Shown piece after piece: positions 23,860 through 35,626 of a stretch of DNA of 64,000 bases. The stretch spans positions 310,001-374,000 of the forward strand of contig JAQFWX010000028.1 in NCBI GenBank assembly GCA_027605045.1, written 5' to 3'. The stretch is from Phallus indusiatus (lineage: Eukaryota > Basidiomycota > Agaricomycetes > Phallales > Phallaceae). Every line of letters begins with the position of its first letter. The stretch's first letter is position 1. The notes beneath the pieces are model-generated. The model made no database searches, was not told the origin of the DNA, and saw only the letters and a program-made list of their open reading frames with translations. The position numbers and the translations under genes were made by a program.

Positions 23860-26119
23860 ATGTCGTTCGACATGTCCTTGCCCTTCACAGTTTCAGCTTC
23901 AGCGGCGGTCGGCGCTGTCGCTACGTATACGATTTACAAACTCCTCGCAAATTCGGTCAGTAAGCATCTATGGAACAAGCACTCCATTTTGAAAGATATT
24001 CCTCTTCTTTCAAAAGCGAGACCAAAGGGCGAGAAGATTCCTGGGACAGCCATCATTTGTGGTGGAAGGTGAAGTCGGACTGGTTACATACAGAGAATTT
24101 GAGTCTCATTGACGGACCAGTATCGCCGGACTCTTCGCTGCACGCGTTTGCGCAAACCATTTTGAGAAGGTTCAAATTATCGAACCCGAGCAATGGGTTA
24201 CAAGTCGCGAACAAGGAATTGAAGATCGTCACAGAGATGCAGACTACCCTAAGAGATCTCGAGTTGCGCAGTATAACGCCTACCACCACTTTCATCTTAT
24301 CATAACGGAAGCCATGCAAGAGATGTTTTCAACGTTGGAACAAACAATCAAAAGTTTGGGGGGAAAGTAAGTAAAAACGATGGGAGGGAGGGGGCTGTCA
24401 ACACCGGCACCGGCAGATGCTCACCATACTACTCTACTACAGGCTGACTCTCCGTACCGACGGAATCTGGATATCCGGCTTTTCCACAAAAACGCCCACT
24501 CAGTTCCCTTCTTATACAACCCTTAACGAGAATGGCAGTGCTGTGTCCAAATCGTACCCTCGTGTTCTCAGCATGACAAGACCACTTTTCGAAACGACTT
24601 TACGCCGTTTGGTACTTCAAACTTGCCCCGAAGTGGAATACATCCACGGAACTGTTACGGGTTTAATATACGACGAAACACTCAACAAAGTGAACGGTGT
24701 CCATGTGAAACTTCCGACCGGTGAGAAATCTGAGATAACGGGCACTTTAGTCGTTGGTAAGCCTCATCCCTATTTTCGATTATTCATTTCCAAGGAACCA
24801 AATCGATCGTGGTCTTTTCGTAGATGCTACGGGACCTGCGCTAGGCGGATACCGCTGGCTTAAGGCTATACCCACATTCTCCGATTCACGGCGTTCACCA
24901 TCATTGCAAGATCTTAAGATCTCATTTGATCCCAAAATGGCTTATTCAACTTGCGAATTCAAGCTCCCTCCCAAGTTGGACGATGAATTTCGAGAATACA
25001 ATTTTCCTCCTGCAGACGGTAGAGACACTACTAGCACAGTGTATGTATCCCTACCTAGAGACAGCATGAATAATAGGCATGTGATCATAGAGAAAAGGGA
25101 AAATAATTTCCGTGAGCTCAGGGCTCTTTTTGTTTTCATTAATAACCATGAAAGTTCACTATTTTCCCCTTTACCTTTGTTGTAGTTCATTTTGTCTGTG
25201 GAGGCTATGACTTCCGTGATCGAATTGAAAGTGTCGAAGAAATTCAAGAATTCGTGAGTCAGCTTAAGCTGAAGCGACCTTTACCCGAATGGGTGAACGA
25301 AATGCTCGAGACATTGCGGAGAGAAAATGTCCCCGTATCATTCCTTTATTCACGATGTCGTAAGTTTTCCCCCTCTCCCAATCTGCACTGGCGGTGGTCT
25401 ATTGCTCAATCGCAAATCATAGCTCCATCTGTATATATCAAGTATCATGAAGCAGATTATCTTCCGTCTAACTTCGTCGTAGTCGGAGATGCTTTATCCC
25501 AAACAGATCCAGTCAATGGGTAAGTTTCACTAGCCCCATCGCTTCTTGTCTTGATCCATTATCGTTATCCAGTCAAGGATGTTCCAAAGCCTGTGCAAAC
25601 GCTATAGTTTTGAATTCACAACTCCACCGATCCGTCATCACGGTGAACAACAAACCAGAGTTACCTGCAACCTTTTCCAAGACGTACTTTGCGGAGGTTA
25701 AAGATCGGACAGAGCATATATGGTCAGTTAATTTCAAAGTTTCGGGTCCTTTCCTATCAATCTTGTTTTCTTTTTTTCTTTTTTGCTCTTTACAGGAACA
25801 ACATTAAGAATGTGGATTACAACTTTTCAACAACAGTACCTCTTCCCGGAGAAAGTCTACAAACTACATCTAGCTTTCTCCGGGGTTATGGTCACATTTA
25901 TGGACATCTAGCTACAAAGGTAAACAGTTTGAAATCTCCTTTTGTTTATAGGTTTATTTTGACTTCGTTCGCTTCATAAAGGACGGTGATATAAGCGGCT
26001 CTGTGTATCGTCAAACAGCATGGTTAGAACCGCCAACTAATACGTTGGCTCCATGGATCGTTGCACGCATTGCGTGGGCGTGGATTAAACAGTCATTCTT
26101 TGGTTATGAGATATATTAG
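23860..26119 (+). CDS. FAD-dependent monooxygenase/epoxidase-like flavoprotein
   Basis: About 579 residues in nine exons: 23860-24068, 24121-24366, 24443-24756, 24824-25111, 25186-25359, 25423-25519, 25573-25722, 25796-25919, 25982-26119. A hydrophobic segment near residues 10-30 suggests a membrane anchor. The FAD/NAD Rossmann motif CGGSIAGL is at residues 67-74 and is joined across intron 1. The second FAD motif, GDALSQTDPVNGQG, lies at 432-445, the pattern of class A flavin monooxygenases, squalene-epoxidase-like enzymes and halogenases. No halogenase WxWxIP motif is seen, so oxygenation is more likely. The last acceptor is ambiguous: 25952 would add ten residues but leave a 32-nt intron. 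It sits beside sulfotransferase-like genes, so a shared metabolic role is possible but unproven. Confidence 0.83.
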
Positions 26120-26246
26120 GAATTTATTTTGGATATCAATTAGTAATTGGATCCTCGCTTCTTCACCGTAGTTCTCCATTTTTAGCAAGTCCAACCTTGC
26201 ATATACGCATATATATATGTATTTTAATTTTTTTTTCCAACCAGGT

Positions 26247-27349
26247 TCAGGCCTGAATAAGCATCTCCGAGACGGGTTGTAAGTTAAGCTTTTGTTGGTT
26301 GAGACGGAGGACACGAGCCTGAGCAGAGTCGCGATCCGTTAATTGATCCCACCAGTCCGTTGACCTCTTTTCGAACTCTGCCGAGTCATTGACGCGTGGA
26401 AATGGTTCTTTGGGTTCGGGTCTGCAATTCAAAGGATAGAAAGATTAGTTCGCAGGAGATATTCTTGTTGTTGTTTTTTTTTGGAAACTTACACCCCCAA
26501 AAATTCACATAACGGTTTCCACCCCTGTGAAACATCGAAGACAAGTAATTTTTCCGGAGGAATGAGTTGCTTGATGTATTGGTTGTGTCTAAAAAGTTCG
26601 CCTTCTGGGTCCGTTAGTAGGCGACATTGATGATAGCCCTCTGTAGAATTAGAAGTCTTTTTTATGCAAATTAAAAATATATTCGTGTAGCCAAACATAC
26701 TATGATAAGCATCCGCCCAATCTATCATCCCTAATTCCCTTTGTTGTTCAAACAACACGCGTTCCGCATCTGTAGCCGTTCCTGAAGCAACTTTAACCTC
26801 TCGATCCGTATATTCCTCGATATTTTTTATCATAGTTTTCTTCATGCTCTGCACCCATTTAGTAGGGTCTCTAACAGTCTAGTGCACCCGAGAAAAATTC
26901 ATGGCATCAGAGACGCTATAACAAAAAGCCGCCAAACCCAAAAACTGACTAGAATAAATTTTGCGTTTGGATACGCTTTGTATAAAGGTTCGGCTAGTAT
27001 CGCTGCTGTATTGTCGAGTGCCGATACGTATCCGCTGTAAATCTCGTCAAGGAATTCGGGAGAAGGATCTGGAGGTTGATGTAATCAATAAAACGAGAAA
27101 AAATGTGTGAAAAGACTGGTATACATACCTTTCGTAGCCTTTGCGAATTTGTCCCATTGTGCAAGCTCAACTGGGAGCTGGGCGGGATGATGGCATGGTC
27201 CGAATCCAAGAATCTGAAGTGCAGAACACAAGCTAACAGTCTGAGGAAAAATTAACACCGAGCAAAACGAGAATACTGAACGCAAAACTCACCCCAGTTC
27301 GACCTAACCCAAGTCCGATCACTTTTAATGGCGCAGGGTTCCGCGTCAT
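26247..27349 (-). CDS. Sulfotransferase-like protein 1 (Sulfotransfer_4 family)
   Basis: A 262-residue P-loop protein of the fungal Sulfotransfer_4 family, which is sulfotransferase-like and often of unknown substrate. Six exons: 27349-27293, 27240-27129, 27068-26950, 26878-26701, 26640-26493, 26421-26247. The PAPS 5'-phosphosulfate loop is GLGLGRTGTVS at residues 12-22. The 3'-phosphate region TVRDPTKWVQS starts at 97, and intron 3 falls exactly before it. Later signatures are LIPPEKLLVFDVSQGWKPLCEFLGV and EPKEPFPRVND. The gene is convergent with the FAD monooxygenase, with 127 bp between their stops. It is the most diverged of the four paralogues here and keeps the VRDP proline that copies 2-4 have lost. 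Confidence 0.85.
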
Positions 27350-28379
27350 TGTGCAATGTATAGTAATAGAAACGCAGCCATGCTGAATTCGACTTCTCCC
27401 CTTTTATTTCTAGGTGGCGCCCGACGCCCAGTGCATCCGCATCCGGCTATACATGACACATATAGGAACGTTGCAAGGGAAATTTTGTACGCGTGCCGTG
27501 AAGTAACGCAATGACGTTTCCCGAATTCTTCAATTTTCATTAGGTTCGAGTTTCAGGTGTCAATTGAAGACGACAATCATATATCGTTCTCCGCTGGCTC
27601 CGTCATTCTCCGTCATTGAATTGTATACATATAGCCTGTTGCTAGCGAGCTAGTGATGCTTCGGCAGAAAAATGGTAAATATTACCAGCCTGATCCCTTT
27701 TGGGAGTTCGAGCTTGTTCATTGGTTTTTTTTTTGAGTCAAGTTCTGTCAGCTTTGAAATCGGGTGCCTGGCAATCTTCAACCAATGTCAATGTTTGTAA
27801 ATGACCATTTAAACACCGACGAGCACGTTGACAACTGAAGACACGATATTTGAATGAACATTGGGTGAGGTCAGGTGAGTTAATCGTGAAGTTGAGCTTT
27901 GACTGAGGACTCGAGAGTCGAGGATTTAAGAGCAACAAAACGCGCTGGTGACGATTGCAAAGCAGTGTGACAGGCACGGCTTGAAAAGCATTGCCCAATG
28001 CCGTGTGCCATTTGACCATTTGACCATCGGCAAAGCCCTAGACTATAAGAAGCAATTTTAAAAATAGTGTCTACTCATCATAATCATTGGTGTCGTGTTA
28101 ATTTCTGATTGGTTTCAGAACAAGTTCAGAGCTCCTGTCGAAATTTATTATCGTGTCAAGATTCATCAACATTCCGCTTCAAAGAGGACATCGAGAAGTT
28201 TCATCGTACAATCTAGCTTGTAAATGTATTGAAACTTGATTTACGCTTCAAACTGATTATTTGCATTTCAGAATCGTTCTTCTTCTAAATTAGTAGAGTA
28301 ACAGAGCAATTGGAGAAATCTCTACATGTCAGATCGTGCTCTTTCAAAACTCGCGATCACGTCCTTTTAAAAGATCCTT
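27350..28379. other. Intergenic between sulfotransferase-like genes 1 and 2
   Basis: Promoter of gene 1 at the left and 3' flank of gene 2 at the right. No coding motif. Its right end does not take part in the tandem duplication, whose homology starts near 28399. Confidence 0.5.
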
Positions 28380-29454
28380 TCAGCCTGATGATTCTGTTTG
28401 TGTTTGACCTACAACCTTTTCTCTCCATCGCCGTCCTATTTGATCATAATTATCAGGACCGTTCAAATGAGGGAAAGGTTCACTTGGCTCTGGCCTATAA
28501 TAAGCTTAGGATCCATATTTTCTTTAGACTTTTGGAGCTTATTGAACTTACACCCCGAGGAATTCGGCCAGTGGCTTCCAACCGTCTGCCACATCGAAAA
28601 CAAGCAACTTCTCGGGCGGAATGAGTTGCGTGATGTATTGATTATGTCTCAGAAATGCACCCTCTGGATCCGTGGTTAGTTGCCCGCCGTGATACTGATC
28701 TGACGGGTGACTTTGAGCTCAAGGTTCAATGCAGAAGTGTCCGTGCTTCTGGAAAATTTTCTTACCATGATAAAAATGTGTCCAATCCGAATAGCCAATC
28801 TTTTTCACTTTTGCTAGGGATATATGATCAGCTTCGGTGGCTGTTCCCGAAGAGATTTTCTGTTCAAGACCGGTATATCGGGCGTGGAATTTCATTGTGG
28901 TATTTTTCAAACTTTCAGCCCATTTCGCGGCGTCCCTAACTGTCTTTAGACGAGAAACAGAACAATCAGTCAATCAATTAATAATCCTGATTTAGTCGTT
29001 ATTCAAGTTGACACTGACAAGAATGAATTTCGCATTTGGATATGCTTTGTACAGTGGCTTAGCCAGAACCGCCGTCATACTATCTACAGCCGAAACGTAT
29101 CCGCGGAAAAGATCAGCAAGGACTTCGGGTGAAGCGTTATCAGCATCTATGTCAGAAGGTCAAGTCCAGTGTCATGGAAATTTATCATTATTCTATACCT
29201 TTGGCGACTTCGGCGAATTTACCCCAAAAGTCAGCCTGAGTAATATCGACGTTTAAACGGAAAGGGTGGTAACAAGGTCCGAAGCCCAGTGTTTCTAGTG
29301 CTGAACAAAGGCTGAGAGTCTGCGGACGTGGTCGCATGTTCACATCAGTTATAAATGCAAATAAGAAATTGAATATCAATCCCACCCCCGATCGTCCAAG
29401 ACCTAATCCTATGACCTTTAATTGCGCAGGCTCATCAAGTTTGTCAGTGGTCAT
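28380..29454 (-). CDS. Sulfotransferase-like protein 2 (Sulfotransfer_4 family)
   Basis: A 252-residue paralogue with the same six-exon pattern: 29454-29386, 29319-29199, 29146-29019, 28943-28766, 28699-28552, 28494-28380. Motifs are GLGLGRSGTLSLCSALE, then TVRDAAKWAES (alanine for the usual proline), LIPPEKLLVFDVADGWKPLAEFLGV and EPSEPFPHLNG. The P-loop has Ser in place of Thr in GRTG, a conservative change. All splice junctions keep the frame, so it looks functional. A partial copy of its 3' end survives at 31975-32158, showing that this gene was part of a duplicated unit. Confidence 0.84.
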
Positions 29455-29943
29455 CTTGAGTTATCGAGTTATCTCTGAGGTATCTCCACGAAACTGATTC
29501 AGAATTGGGATGACTGTAGACAAATAATAATGGTGGATTCGGAAGGCAGCTAAATTTATATCAACGAATTAGATTGTATGTTATATTCGCACCACATGAC
29601 AGATACTATATTTAGGTTTAGAAATTCCATGACACGATTAAAGGACCGTGACTGGGGCTGTTCATTGGCTCACTGTAGTGTGGCGTTGCATAACTCTCGT
29701 CCCTAGTTTTTTATATCAAGTATACAATTGGCGGTAGGACCAGTCATCCTTAAACCATCCCGGTCCATTTGATGGGCGGATACACTAACCTGAAAAACCT
29801 TACCTGAAGCGATCACACGAGAAAGCAAGGAACTTCGAACAGAGTTGAATAATTGTCTTTATTCGTCTGCACAGACAATTAAACGAACAAGTACGTAGAA
29901 AGGTGATTCTCACATGCAGGCCAGATAATTCCAACGTCAGACT
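29455..29943. other. Intergenic between sulfotransferase-like genes 2 and 3
   Basis: Promoter of gene 2 and 3' flank of gene 3. From about 29627 rightwards it is homologous to 32163-32487, the corresponding flank in the second duplicated unit. Confidence 0.6.
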
Positions 29944-30969
29944 TTAACACTGCGTCTGGGTCTGTTGTAGGAGTTGTTCCCACCACCGTCTTCCAACCTC
30001 TTCGTAATAACTGGGATCATTTAGATGAGGAAAAGGCTCACTCGGTTCAGATCTGTAATGAATAAGCATGAGAATAGGAACCAAATCGTGAGCATGAGTT
30101 TAAAAGACTCACACGCCGAGAAATTCAACGAGTGGTTTCCAACCTTCCGCAACATCGAAAACAAGCAACTTCTCAGGGGGAATAAGCCGAGTAATATATT
30201 CATTGTGTCTTCTAAATTCGCCTTCAGGGTCCGTTTCTAGTCGACCACCGTGAAATTGCTCTGACAGAGAAAGGACTCAACATTACAAGTCAAGGTTTAC
30301 AAGATTTCTTACCATGATAGAGGTAAGTCCAGTCTGTTATTCCTATATCTCTCATTTTATCATATAATCTACGGTCTAATTCTGTTGCCGTTCCAGAAGC
30401 GATTCTCTTCTGTCGTTCCGTGTATTGTGCATGGTATTTGAAGACAGTTTTCTTCATACTCTCAACCCATTTAGATGCATCTCTGACCGTCTACAAAAAG
30501 AACTAAGATATAAAGATAGAGCTTTTATTATTCAGCTGTCACCGACAAGGATAAACTTCGCATCCGGATATGCTTCGTATAAGGGCTTCGCTAAGACAGC
30601 CGTCGTACTGTCTAATGCTGATACATACCCACCAAAAATATCAGAAAGGACTTCAGGCGACACGTTTTCGGAGTCTTTTGTAGGAGTAATTAGGCTGTCT
30701 AAAAAAACTCGTTGTCGCCGCAGCAGTTTATCGTACCTTGGGCGGCTTTCGCAATTTTACTCCAGTAATTTGTGTCGACTCCAACACGAGCAGGATGGTG
30801 GCAAGGTCCAAAGCCTAATATCTCCAGTGCTGTACAAAGACTAAGCGTCTAGCTTCCGAAGTAAGTCAAGTGCATAAGGATATTTTGCGAATCTCACACC
30901 CGTTCGTCCCAGCCCCAGACCAATAACCTTCAATCGTGACGGTTCGCTACTTCCAGTGTTAGAAGTCAT
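29944..30969 (-). CDS. Sulfotransferase-like protein 3 (Sulfotransfer_4 family)
   Basis: A 248-residue paralogue in six exons: 30969-30898, 30848-30737, 30674-30547, 30490-30313, 30260-30113, 30052-29944. Motifs are GLGLGRTGTLSLCTALE, TVRDASKWVES, HEQFHGGRLETDPEGEF and LIPPEKLLVFDVAEGWKPLVEFLGV. An ATATAAAC element sits about 50 nt upstream of the ATG on the minus strand. It is nearly identical to gene 4 through exons, introns and flanks, so the pair arose by a recent segmental duplication. Exon boundaries match genes 1 and 2. Confidence 0.86.
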
Positions 30970-31974
30970 CGGAGGTTACAATGTTAATGTTGACACCGTG
31001 CTCCTGTCAATTGACACTCGGTTTATATGAGTCAAACTTGAGCTGCTGACAAACTGAATCATGATTTGAAATTACTTTACTTAAGAAACTAATCTCTCAC
31101 CCTATTGGTCTAGTCAACATCGAAAAGAGCGATGGACAATGTACATGTGATAGCTCGTTATCGGGTCCGATCGCTGCACTCCGAATGATTCGATGATTAA
31201 TATCGACTAGCTACTAGGGCCCAGGGTTATTTATCTTTAATTCGTAACTGAGATGTCGAAATACCCTACAGTTGTGTTACCATTTCGTTTACTCAGTTCG
31301 TCAGTCGTTTGAGTCGTTTGTAGGAGTCGTTTGTAGGAGTCGTTTGTAGGATTGTGTTTGCGGCCGATAAAAAAAACGCGATCTGTCACGGTGTTACGTA
31401 CTTGTCACTTTGTCACGTGCCCATAGCTATTACCAATCCGTTTGAGTTCAAACTGCCCCAAGAATCAACTTTTGTTTTAATCAATGCGTTGGCAATGGGT
31501 TTCGTTGTCCTCAACCCAATTTTCTCAAAGTCTGTATGTATGTCTATGTATGATTACAACGTTTATGGCTGCTAATCACCAGATGTTGCCTTCATTTGGG
31601 TGACGGCTGTGAATGAAGTTCTTGTCAGGTCGTCGGATTTGCAAGTTGAAGGATTGTTATTCGACTACTTTTGGACGATACCTTTATGATAGGCCGATTG
31701 ACATCGAGAAATGCGGATATCCCTTCAATTCATGTCGAGCATTAGGTATTCAGTGCTTCATTGGTTCTGACCATGACCACTCAAATGACACGACAGTAAT
31801 AAGTATACGAGAACGATTACAATCATTATCTGCACTCAACATCAACACTGAAATGTGCGCTGTCTGCTGATATGTGCAAGGTGCGCTCACAATGAAACAA
31901 ATGCTTAAAGAAGATACTAGCACCGGCGGAACACTCTAAGATAAGTAGGTACCAGTATCTTGAGGACTCTGGTT
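30970..31974. other. Upstream flank of sulfotransferase-like gene 3, duplicated
   Basis: Homologous to 33530-34287, with extra sequence including three copies of a 13-bp repeat at 31312-31350. Weak plus-strand frames (31354-31870) are shared only in part with the other copy and are broken differently, so I do not call a gene. Confidence 0.55.
31312..31350 (+). repeat. 13-bp tandem repeat, three copies
   Basis: AGTCGTTTGTAGG occurs three times head to tail, preceded by a partial unit. It is absent from the matching part of the second duplicated segment, so it expanded or was lost after the duplication. Confidence 0.8.
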
Positions 31975-32158
31975 GCGTTTGACCTACATCCTTTTCTCTC
32001 CATCGCCGTCCTATTTAATCATAATTATTAGGACTGTTTAAATGAGGGAAAGGTTCACCTGGCACTGACCTATAATAAGCTTAGGATCTATATTTTCTTT
32101 GGACTTTTTGAGCTCATGGAACTTAACATGCTTAACACACCGAGGAATTCGGCCAGCT
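31975..32158 (-). pseudogene. Remnant of a second copy of sulfotransferase-like gene 2
   Basis: Aligns with 28399-28573, that is most of the last exon, the last intron and the start of exon 5 of gene 2, with small indels (for example extra bases between intron and exon 5). At about 32158 homology jumps to the sequence matching 29627, which is the 5' flank of gene 2. About 1.05 kb, nearly the whole coding region and promoter, has therefore been deleted from this copy. It cannot encode a functional protein. Confidence 0.8.
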
Positions 32159-32487
32159 TAGGTCATGACATGATTAAGGGACCATGACTGGGACTGTTCA
32201 TTGGTTCATCACGGTGTGGCGTTGCACAACTCTCGTTCCCTAATTCTTGATATCGAGTATATACAATCAACGGTAGGACTAATCACCCTTAAATCATCCC
32301 GGTCCACTGGGTGGATACACTAACCTGAAAACCTTGTCTGAAGCGATCATAGTACGAGGAAGGCAAGGAACCTTGAACAGAGGGTTCAATAATTATCTGT
32401 ATTCCTCTACACAAATAATTAGACAAATGAGTACGTAGAAAAGGTTATTCTCACGCTACAATAAGCTGCAGGCCAATATCCGACTCA
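32159..32487. other. Flank shared with the region upstream of gene 2
   Basis: Matches 29627-29943 of the first unit over its whole length. No gene; it forms the 3' flank of sulfotransferase-like gene 4. Confidence 0.65.
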
Positions 32488-33529
32488 TCATTGCGTCTGG
32501 GTTTGTTGTAGTTGTTCCCACCACTGTCTTGCAACTTCATCGAAATAATTGGGATCATTCAGATGAGGAAAAGGCTCATTCGGCTCAGATCTATAACGAA
32601 TAAGCATGAGAACAAGAAACAAATCGTGAACGTGAATTCAAATGAAGATTTACACGCCGAGAAATTCAACGAGTGGTTTCCAACCTTCCGCTACATCAAA
32701 AACAAGCAACTTCTCAGGGGGAATAAGCCGAGTAATATATTCATTGTGTCTTCTAAATTCGCCTTCAGGGTCCGTTTCTAGTCGACCACCGTGAAATTGC
32801 TCTAACAAAGAAAGGACTTAACAATACAAACCGAGGTTTATAAGATTTATCATTTCTCACCATGATAAAGGTTAGTCCAGTCTGTCATTCCTATATCTCT
32901 CATTTTATCATATAATATACGATCCAATTCTGTTGCTGTTCCGGAATCAATTCTCTTCTGTCGTTCCGCATATTGTGTATGATATTTGAAGAGGGTTTTC
33001 TTCATACTTTCGACCCATTTAGATGTATCCCTGACCGTCTAAAGAAAGAAGTGAAAGCTCGTAAGATAGAACTTTTACTATTAAACCGTCACTGACAAGG
33101 ATAAATTTCGCATCCGGATATGCTTTGTAGAGTGGCTTTGCTAGAACAGCCGTCGTACTGTCTAATGCTGATACATACCCACCAAAAATATCAGAAAGGA
33201 CTTCAGGCGACACGTTTTCGGAGTCTTTAGGGAAGTTACTAGACTGTCAAAAAGAAGTTGCTGTCGTTGCAACAGGATATCAATACCTTGGGCGGCTTTC
33301 GCAATTTTGCTCCAGTAATTTGTGTCGACTCCAAGACGAGAAGGATGATGGCAGGGTCCAAACCCTAACATCTCCAGTGCTGCGCAAAGGCTAAACGTCT
33401 AGCTTCCGAAGTAAGTGGAATGCATAAGGATGTTTTTTGAGTCTCAGACTGTCTCACACCCGTTCGTCCCAACCCTAGACCAATAACCTTCAATCGTAAC
33501 GGTTCGCTACCTCCAGTGTTAGACGTCAT
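32488..33529 (-). CDS. Sulfotransferase-like protein 4 (Sulfotransfer_4 family)
   Basis: The duplicate of gene 3, with the same six exons, starting at 33529 and stopping at 32490-32488. It encodes GLGLGRTGTFSLCAALE, TVRDTSKWVES, HEQFHGGRLETDPEGEF and a C-terminus ending TQTQ, three residues unlike gene 3. All splice sites needed to keep the frame are present. A TATATAAAC element lies about 60 nt upstream on the minus strand. Differences from gene 3 are scattered point changes and short indels in introns. It appears intact, so gene dosage or subfunction could have been kept after duplication. Confidence 0.85.
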
Positions 33530-34283
33530 CAGAGGTAGGACTACAATTTTAATGTTGTCGTTTTCCTCCTGTCAACTGACACTCGGTTTATATAAGTCAA
33601 ACTTGAGCTGCTGACAGACTGAGTTATAATTGAAAAATTTGAAATTATTTGATACCAGAAGCCAATCGTTCACCTGACTGGTTTAGTTTACGCTGAAAGG
33701 AGCGATGGACAATGTGATGGCTCGTCATCGGATCCGATCTCCGTCTGAGTTCGAATTGCATACGCCCAAAAACCAACTTGTTCTAATCCTTGTCTAGTCC
33801 TTACAATGGGTTTCGTTGTTCCAACTTTGTCAGGTATAAAACTCTGTATTGCTAAATATCTCGTAAATTATGATCATGTCGTTGATGGTTGATTACTGGA
33901 TTTTGCCTTCGTTTGGTTGACAGCTGTGATTGCAGTTCTTGTCAGGTCGTCGGATTTGTGACAAGCATGGACTGTTGTTTGACTGCTTTTAGGCAATACC
34001 TTTATGATAGACCGATTGACATCGAGAATTGCGGATATTCCTTCAACTTATGCGAGGTATTCGATGCTTCATTGGTTCTGACCATGACAAATGACCGGGA
34101 CCTGACAGTATACGAGAACGATGAAATTGATTCTCTGTTCTCAACACTAAACGTTCTCAGCACCGAAATCTGCGCCGTTGATATGTGCAAGGTGCACGCA
34201 CAACAAACAAAATGCACGCGACTATCACAAGGATATGGATACTGGCACCGGCGGAACACTCTAAGATAATAGGTACCAGTATC
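33530..34283. other. Upstream flank of sulfotransferase-like gene 4, duplicated
   Basis: Homologous to 30970-31963. The homology runs to about 34287, reaching the stop codon of the GST gene, which marks the right end of the duplicated unit. Frames such as 33889-34269 are not conserved as coding sequence between the two copies. Confidence 0.6.
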
Positions 34284-35267
34284 TTAAGCGGAAAGCCGCG
34301 CATAAGCGACTTTGACACTATTGACTTCTGAAATTTTGTCGAAGTATGCCTTTAGCTTGGGAAAGCCGCTCAAATCAAGATTTCCATATGGCGCCACCTT
34401 GAGCCCTGAGAATATTTAAGCAACGTCATACCAAAGTTGATCGCTTGGCCTATCATTGGGCAACTCACAGGTATAGACTGCGATGTCTATATAATATGAT
34501 AGTATTCAATCTTTTGGAACTAAGGACGGAATCGTTACGAACCGGCAATGGTAAAACGATTCAAAGCAAGCCATTCTCGATGTTCCAGTCGTTTCTCAAA
34601 TACGCTCCAGATGCGGTGCGTTTCGTCTCTGAACCGCTCATAAACTGAAGGGTGGAGATTCTTTTCTGGGTGTGTATTGTTAAAATAATGAACTTGTCCT
34701 TGCATGGGTCCCAGCCCAGAAACCTACATCACAAGATAAGCAAAGTTTACCTCACGGTGCTGGTCTCTGACAGACAATCAGCCTGCTTCAGATGCTTACC
34801 TGAAACATTAACCATTTCATAACCTCCGCTTTTTCATCCAAATTCTTTCCAAAATATTTACCAGATATGTCGTATTTTTCTGCTAAGTAATACAGGATTG
34901 CTCCTGATTCCCAGACGATCTTGTGACCGTTCGCATGGTCTATTATAGCTGGCACACGACCATTGCTGATCAATAAGAGTAAGTCAACACGAGCTGCGTA
35001 TCACTGCAATAGTTTTAGCGTTGTCGCCACAGGGCACGCACGTACGGGTTGATTTTAAGAAAATCAGGGGCTTTGACGCCACTTGGCCCGTCTCCGAATT
35101 CCTATTTGATAGTGGGTGTTATAAGAGGAAGAGAAAAAAGATACATTGCATACCTTTTGAATAGTGATGTAGGGGATTCCCAGCTCCTCGAGTAATATAA
35201 CTACTTTGGACGGATTGGGTGTAAGCGCCAACTTTGATACATACACGCTGATTTTGGGATTAGACAT
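34284..35267 (-). pseudogene. Ure2p-like glutathione S-transferase 1 with a frameshift
   Basis: A GST-fold protein in six exons (35267-35154, 35101-35046, 34965-34800, 34724-34543, 34486-34469, 34405-34284), parallel to GST2. The N-terminal thioredoxin-like half carries NGRVPAIID and WESGAILYYLAEKYD, followed by MKWLMFQVSGLGPMQGQVHYF, a pattern of Ure2p-like GSTs. Exon 4 is 182 nt where GST2 has 181: one extra A in the AAA at about 34679-34684 breaks the frame just after VHYF and leads to an early stop. Beyond it, the +1 frame resumes good GST sequence (HPEKNLHPSVYERF). It is either a very young pseudogene or a sequencing error in a short homopolymer. If the base is an error the protein would have 218 residues. 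Confidence 0.75.
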
Positions 35268-35626
35268 GGAGAAGTGGAAAGAAAGGAGCTCAGCGCGGGG
35301 AAAAGCAAGTGTTGTTGATTTATATTATTCGGTGTAATTCCAACTGTGTGACGCAGATATTTGATATCGCAACTTTTACATCTGTATTCGGTAGTGAGAT
35401 CTACTGAGATGAGGTCTTCGTCGCTAGTCTCCCTGTTAGTAATGAACAAGCAAATCCGAAACCGGACTTCTCGTTCTTGCAAACGATGCGAAGTGGTCAC
35501 AAGCTTCTTTGAATGGGATAAAGTTTATACAATATTGTGCCGAATGCAAGGCAACTGGATGATTCATTCTTTACATTGTATCAAAAGCACTCTTATACAA
35601 TACAGCTCTCTGTTTTCAGCAAATCC
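35268..35626. other. Intergenic between the two GST genes
   Basis: Promoter of GST1 and 3' flank of GST2. No coding signal; short frames on both strands are noise. Confidence 0.5.

Larger units (their letters stand above)
28399..34287. repeat. Tandem segmental duplication with internal deletion
   Basis: Unit 1 is about 28399-31963 and unit 2 about 31975-34287. Unit 1 carries sulfotransferase-like genes 2 and 3 with flank. Unit 2 carries a remnant of gene 2, gene 4 (the copy of gene 3) and the same flank. Both units end with the same sequence (GGTACCAGTATCTT region at 31949 and 34272). Unit 2 is shorter mainly through loss of about 1.05 kb from its gene 2 copy. Confidence 0.8.

Noticed and set aside
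31354..34269. Plus-strand frames upstream of the sulfotransferase-like genes 3 and 4
   Set aside because: The two duplicated copies disagree on frame and stops, so there is no sign of coding constraint.
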